A stretch of DNA of 64,000 nucleotides from VFKU01 sp038916785. Lineage in GTDB: Bacteria; Hydrogenedentota; Hydrogenedentia; Hydrogenedentales; GCA-2746185. The DNA lies in the NCBI GenBank assembly GCA_038916785.1, contig JBCLBO010000007.1:1-64000 (forward strand). The letters run 5' to 3'. Below are positions 63,242 through 64,000 of the stretch, piece by piece. How positions within the stretch are numbered: the stretch's first letter is position 1; the number at the start of each line of letters is the position of its first letter. A model generated the notes under the pieces. That model was given only the letters and a program-made list of their open reading frames with translations, searched no databases and was not told the origin of the DNA. The position numbers and the translations under genes were made by a program.

Positions 63242-63541
63242 ATGACCGTCGAACACAAGGCCGAAATCAAACGGCGGCTCGCGGAGTGCCTTGCCCATGC
63301 CCCGGAAATAAAGAGGGTCATGGTATTCGGCTCGTTTCTCCGGAGCGAGTCGCCGAATGACATTGACGTGGCCGTGTTTGTCGACCAGGCCGACGATTAC
63401 TTGCCTCTCGCGTTGAAGCTGCGGCGGCTGGCGCGCCCGGTGTCCGACACGATTCCCGTGGACATCATCCCGGTGCGGCCGGGCGCGTCCGGCGCGATGT
63501 ATGACGAGATTTGCGGTGGCGAAGTGATCTATGAGCGCTGA
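63242..63541 (+). CDS. minimal nucleotidyltransferase (MNT/MntA-like)
   Basis: 99 residues of the polymerase-beta nucleotidyltransferase superfamily. GSFLRSESPNDIDVAVF has the Gly-Ser (30-31) and the metal aspartates D40 and D42; VDIIPV may give the third. In MntA-HepT toxin-antitoxin systems the MNT protein adenylylates and silences the HEPN RNase. It overlaps the HEPN gene by 11 bases. ATG 63242 is used because upstream sequence shows no family match. Confidence 0.88.
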   Translation: MTVEHKAEIKRRLAECLAHAPEIKRVMVFGSFLRSESPNDIDVAVFVDQADDYLPLALKLRRLARPVSDTIPVDIIPVRPGASGAMYDEICGGEVIYER

Positions 63542-63920
63542 GGCGACGCTGTGGATTCAATTTGCGACAGAGAATCTGCAGGTCGCCAAGTTGTGCTTGG
63601 ATAGCGAGCTGTTCAATCCCTGCGTACAGAATGCGCAACAGGCCGTCGAGAAGTCCTTGAAAGCGGTCTGCCTCAACCGCGGCCTGGCGCTTCGCCGGAT
63701 TCATAGCATCGGTGCATTGAGGAACGACTTACGGGCCGTGGGGATTGGTGTCGAGTTAAGCGATGACGAATGTGATTTGTTCGACTCGGTTTATCTGCCC
63801 TCCAAATATCCTCTGGCGTCCGTTGTGCCGCATTACGCGGCGGACGAACATCTTGCAGCCCGTTGTGTCGAGATCGCGCAACGAGTTCTCGCGGGCGCAG
63901 CCCGAATGATGCAAAAGTAG
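63531..63920 (+). CDS. HEPN-domain protein
   Basis: 129 residues, all helical. FATENLQVAKLCLDSELFNP, QNAQQAVEKSLKAVCLNRG and RRIHSIGALRNDL match HEPN-domain proteins that pair with MNT genes. The R-x4-6-H catalytic motif of the RNase toxins is not evident. This may therefore be a non-toxic HEPN/MNT pair or a diverged toxin. Partner of the preceding gene by overlap. Confidence 0.85.
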   Translation: MSAEATLWIQFATENLQVAKLCLDSELFNPCVQNAQQAVEKSLKAVCLNRGLALRRIHSIGALRNDLRAVGIGVELSDDECDLFDSVYLPSKYPLASVVPHYAADEHLAARCVEIAQRVLAGAARMMQK

Positions 63921-63958
63921 GCGTAAAGTAAATCAAAGCGCCGTGACACCGCTTCACC

Positions 63959-64000
63959 TCACTCCCACTCGATGGTCGCGGGGGGTTTCGAGGTCACGTC
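63959..64000 (-). CDS. guaA: GMP synthase, C-terminal end (rest outside window)
   Basis: The minus strand reads Asp-Val-Thr-Ser-Lys-Pro-Pro-Ala-Thr-Ile-Glu-Trp-Glu-stop. This is the conserved C-terminus of glutamine-hydrolysing GMP synthase (usually SKPPGTIEWE). Only 13 codons are visible. It is convergent with the HEPN gene, 38 bases away. Confidence 0.85.
   Translation of the reverse strand, partial: DVTSKPPATIEWE

Overview
The window is GC-rich bacterial chromosome (a bacterial-type S10/spc/alpha ribosomal super-operon, Sec translocase genes, encoded CCA tails on tRNAs, strong Shine-Dalgarno sites). MurB, PilT, an MtfA-type peptidase, an ECF sigma/anti-sigma pair, a receptor-like kinase with WD40 blades and many GC-rich dispersed repeats suggest a Gram-negative organism of an environmental phylum. 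My unverified impression is the Planctomycetes/Hydrogenedentes neighbourhood; nothing in the window settles it.

Layout. 1-3.2 kb: tail of a membrane- or surface-anchored protein, an NtrC-type activator, and an HDOD signalling protein. 3.6-7.6 kb: a 1339-residue fusion of adenylate/guanylate cyclase, Ser/Thr kinase, one membrane helix and WD40 propeller. 7.6-9.6 kb: a dense repeat cluster and an RNA-methyltransferase-like gene. 9.6-12.8 kb: an ECF sigma factor, zinc anti-sigma factor and DUF4097-like exported protein in one operon. 12.9-16.6 kb: pilT, murB, mtfA and a DUF1330 gene.

17.0-36.0 kb: one long co-directional run of translation genes (rpsL to rplQ), including secY, adk, map and rpoA. 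It lacks rpmD, infA and rpsD at their usual places. 36.0-38.9 kb: an AT-richer three-gene insert with its own promoter and leader palindrome. It encodes an unknown protein, a gluzincin-like HExxH protein and a dCTP-deaminase-family protein, and a MITE lies between the last two genes. This is my best candidate for an undescribed system. 39.0-45.6 kb: sufBCDSU Fe-S assembly operon followed by nadA, whose product is an Fe-S enzyme.

45.8-51.5 kb: tRNA-Thr-Tyr-Gly-Thr, second tuf, rpmG, tRNA-Trp, secE, nusG, rplK and rplA. This is the ancient tufB-type order, but metK follows rplA where rplJL-rpoBC would be expected. 51.5-64 kb: dapA, a Rieske ferredoxin, superoxide dismutase, tandem SGNH hydrolases, a histone-deacetylase-like hydrolase, an AtpI-like membrane protein, a family 2 glycosyltransferase, a lipoprotein, rpsU-rluD, an SH3-like exported protein, an IS30 transposase remnant, an MNT/HEPN gene pair and the last 13 codons of guaA.

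The two tuf genes are nearly identical and appear homogenised by gene conversion. At least three families of GC-rich inverted repeats plus two MITE-like elements are scattered through the intergenic DNA.
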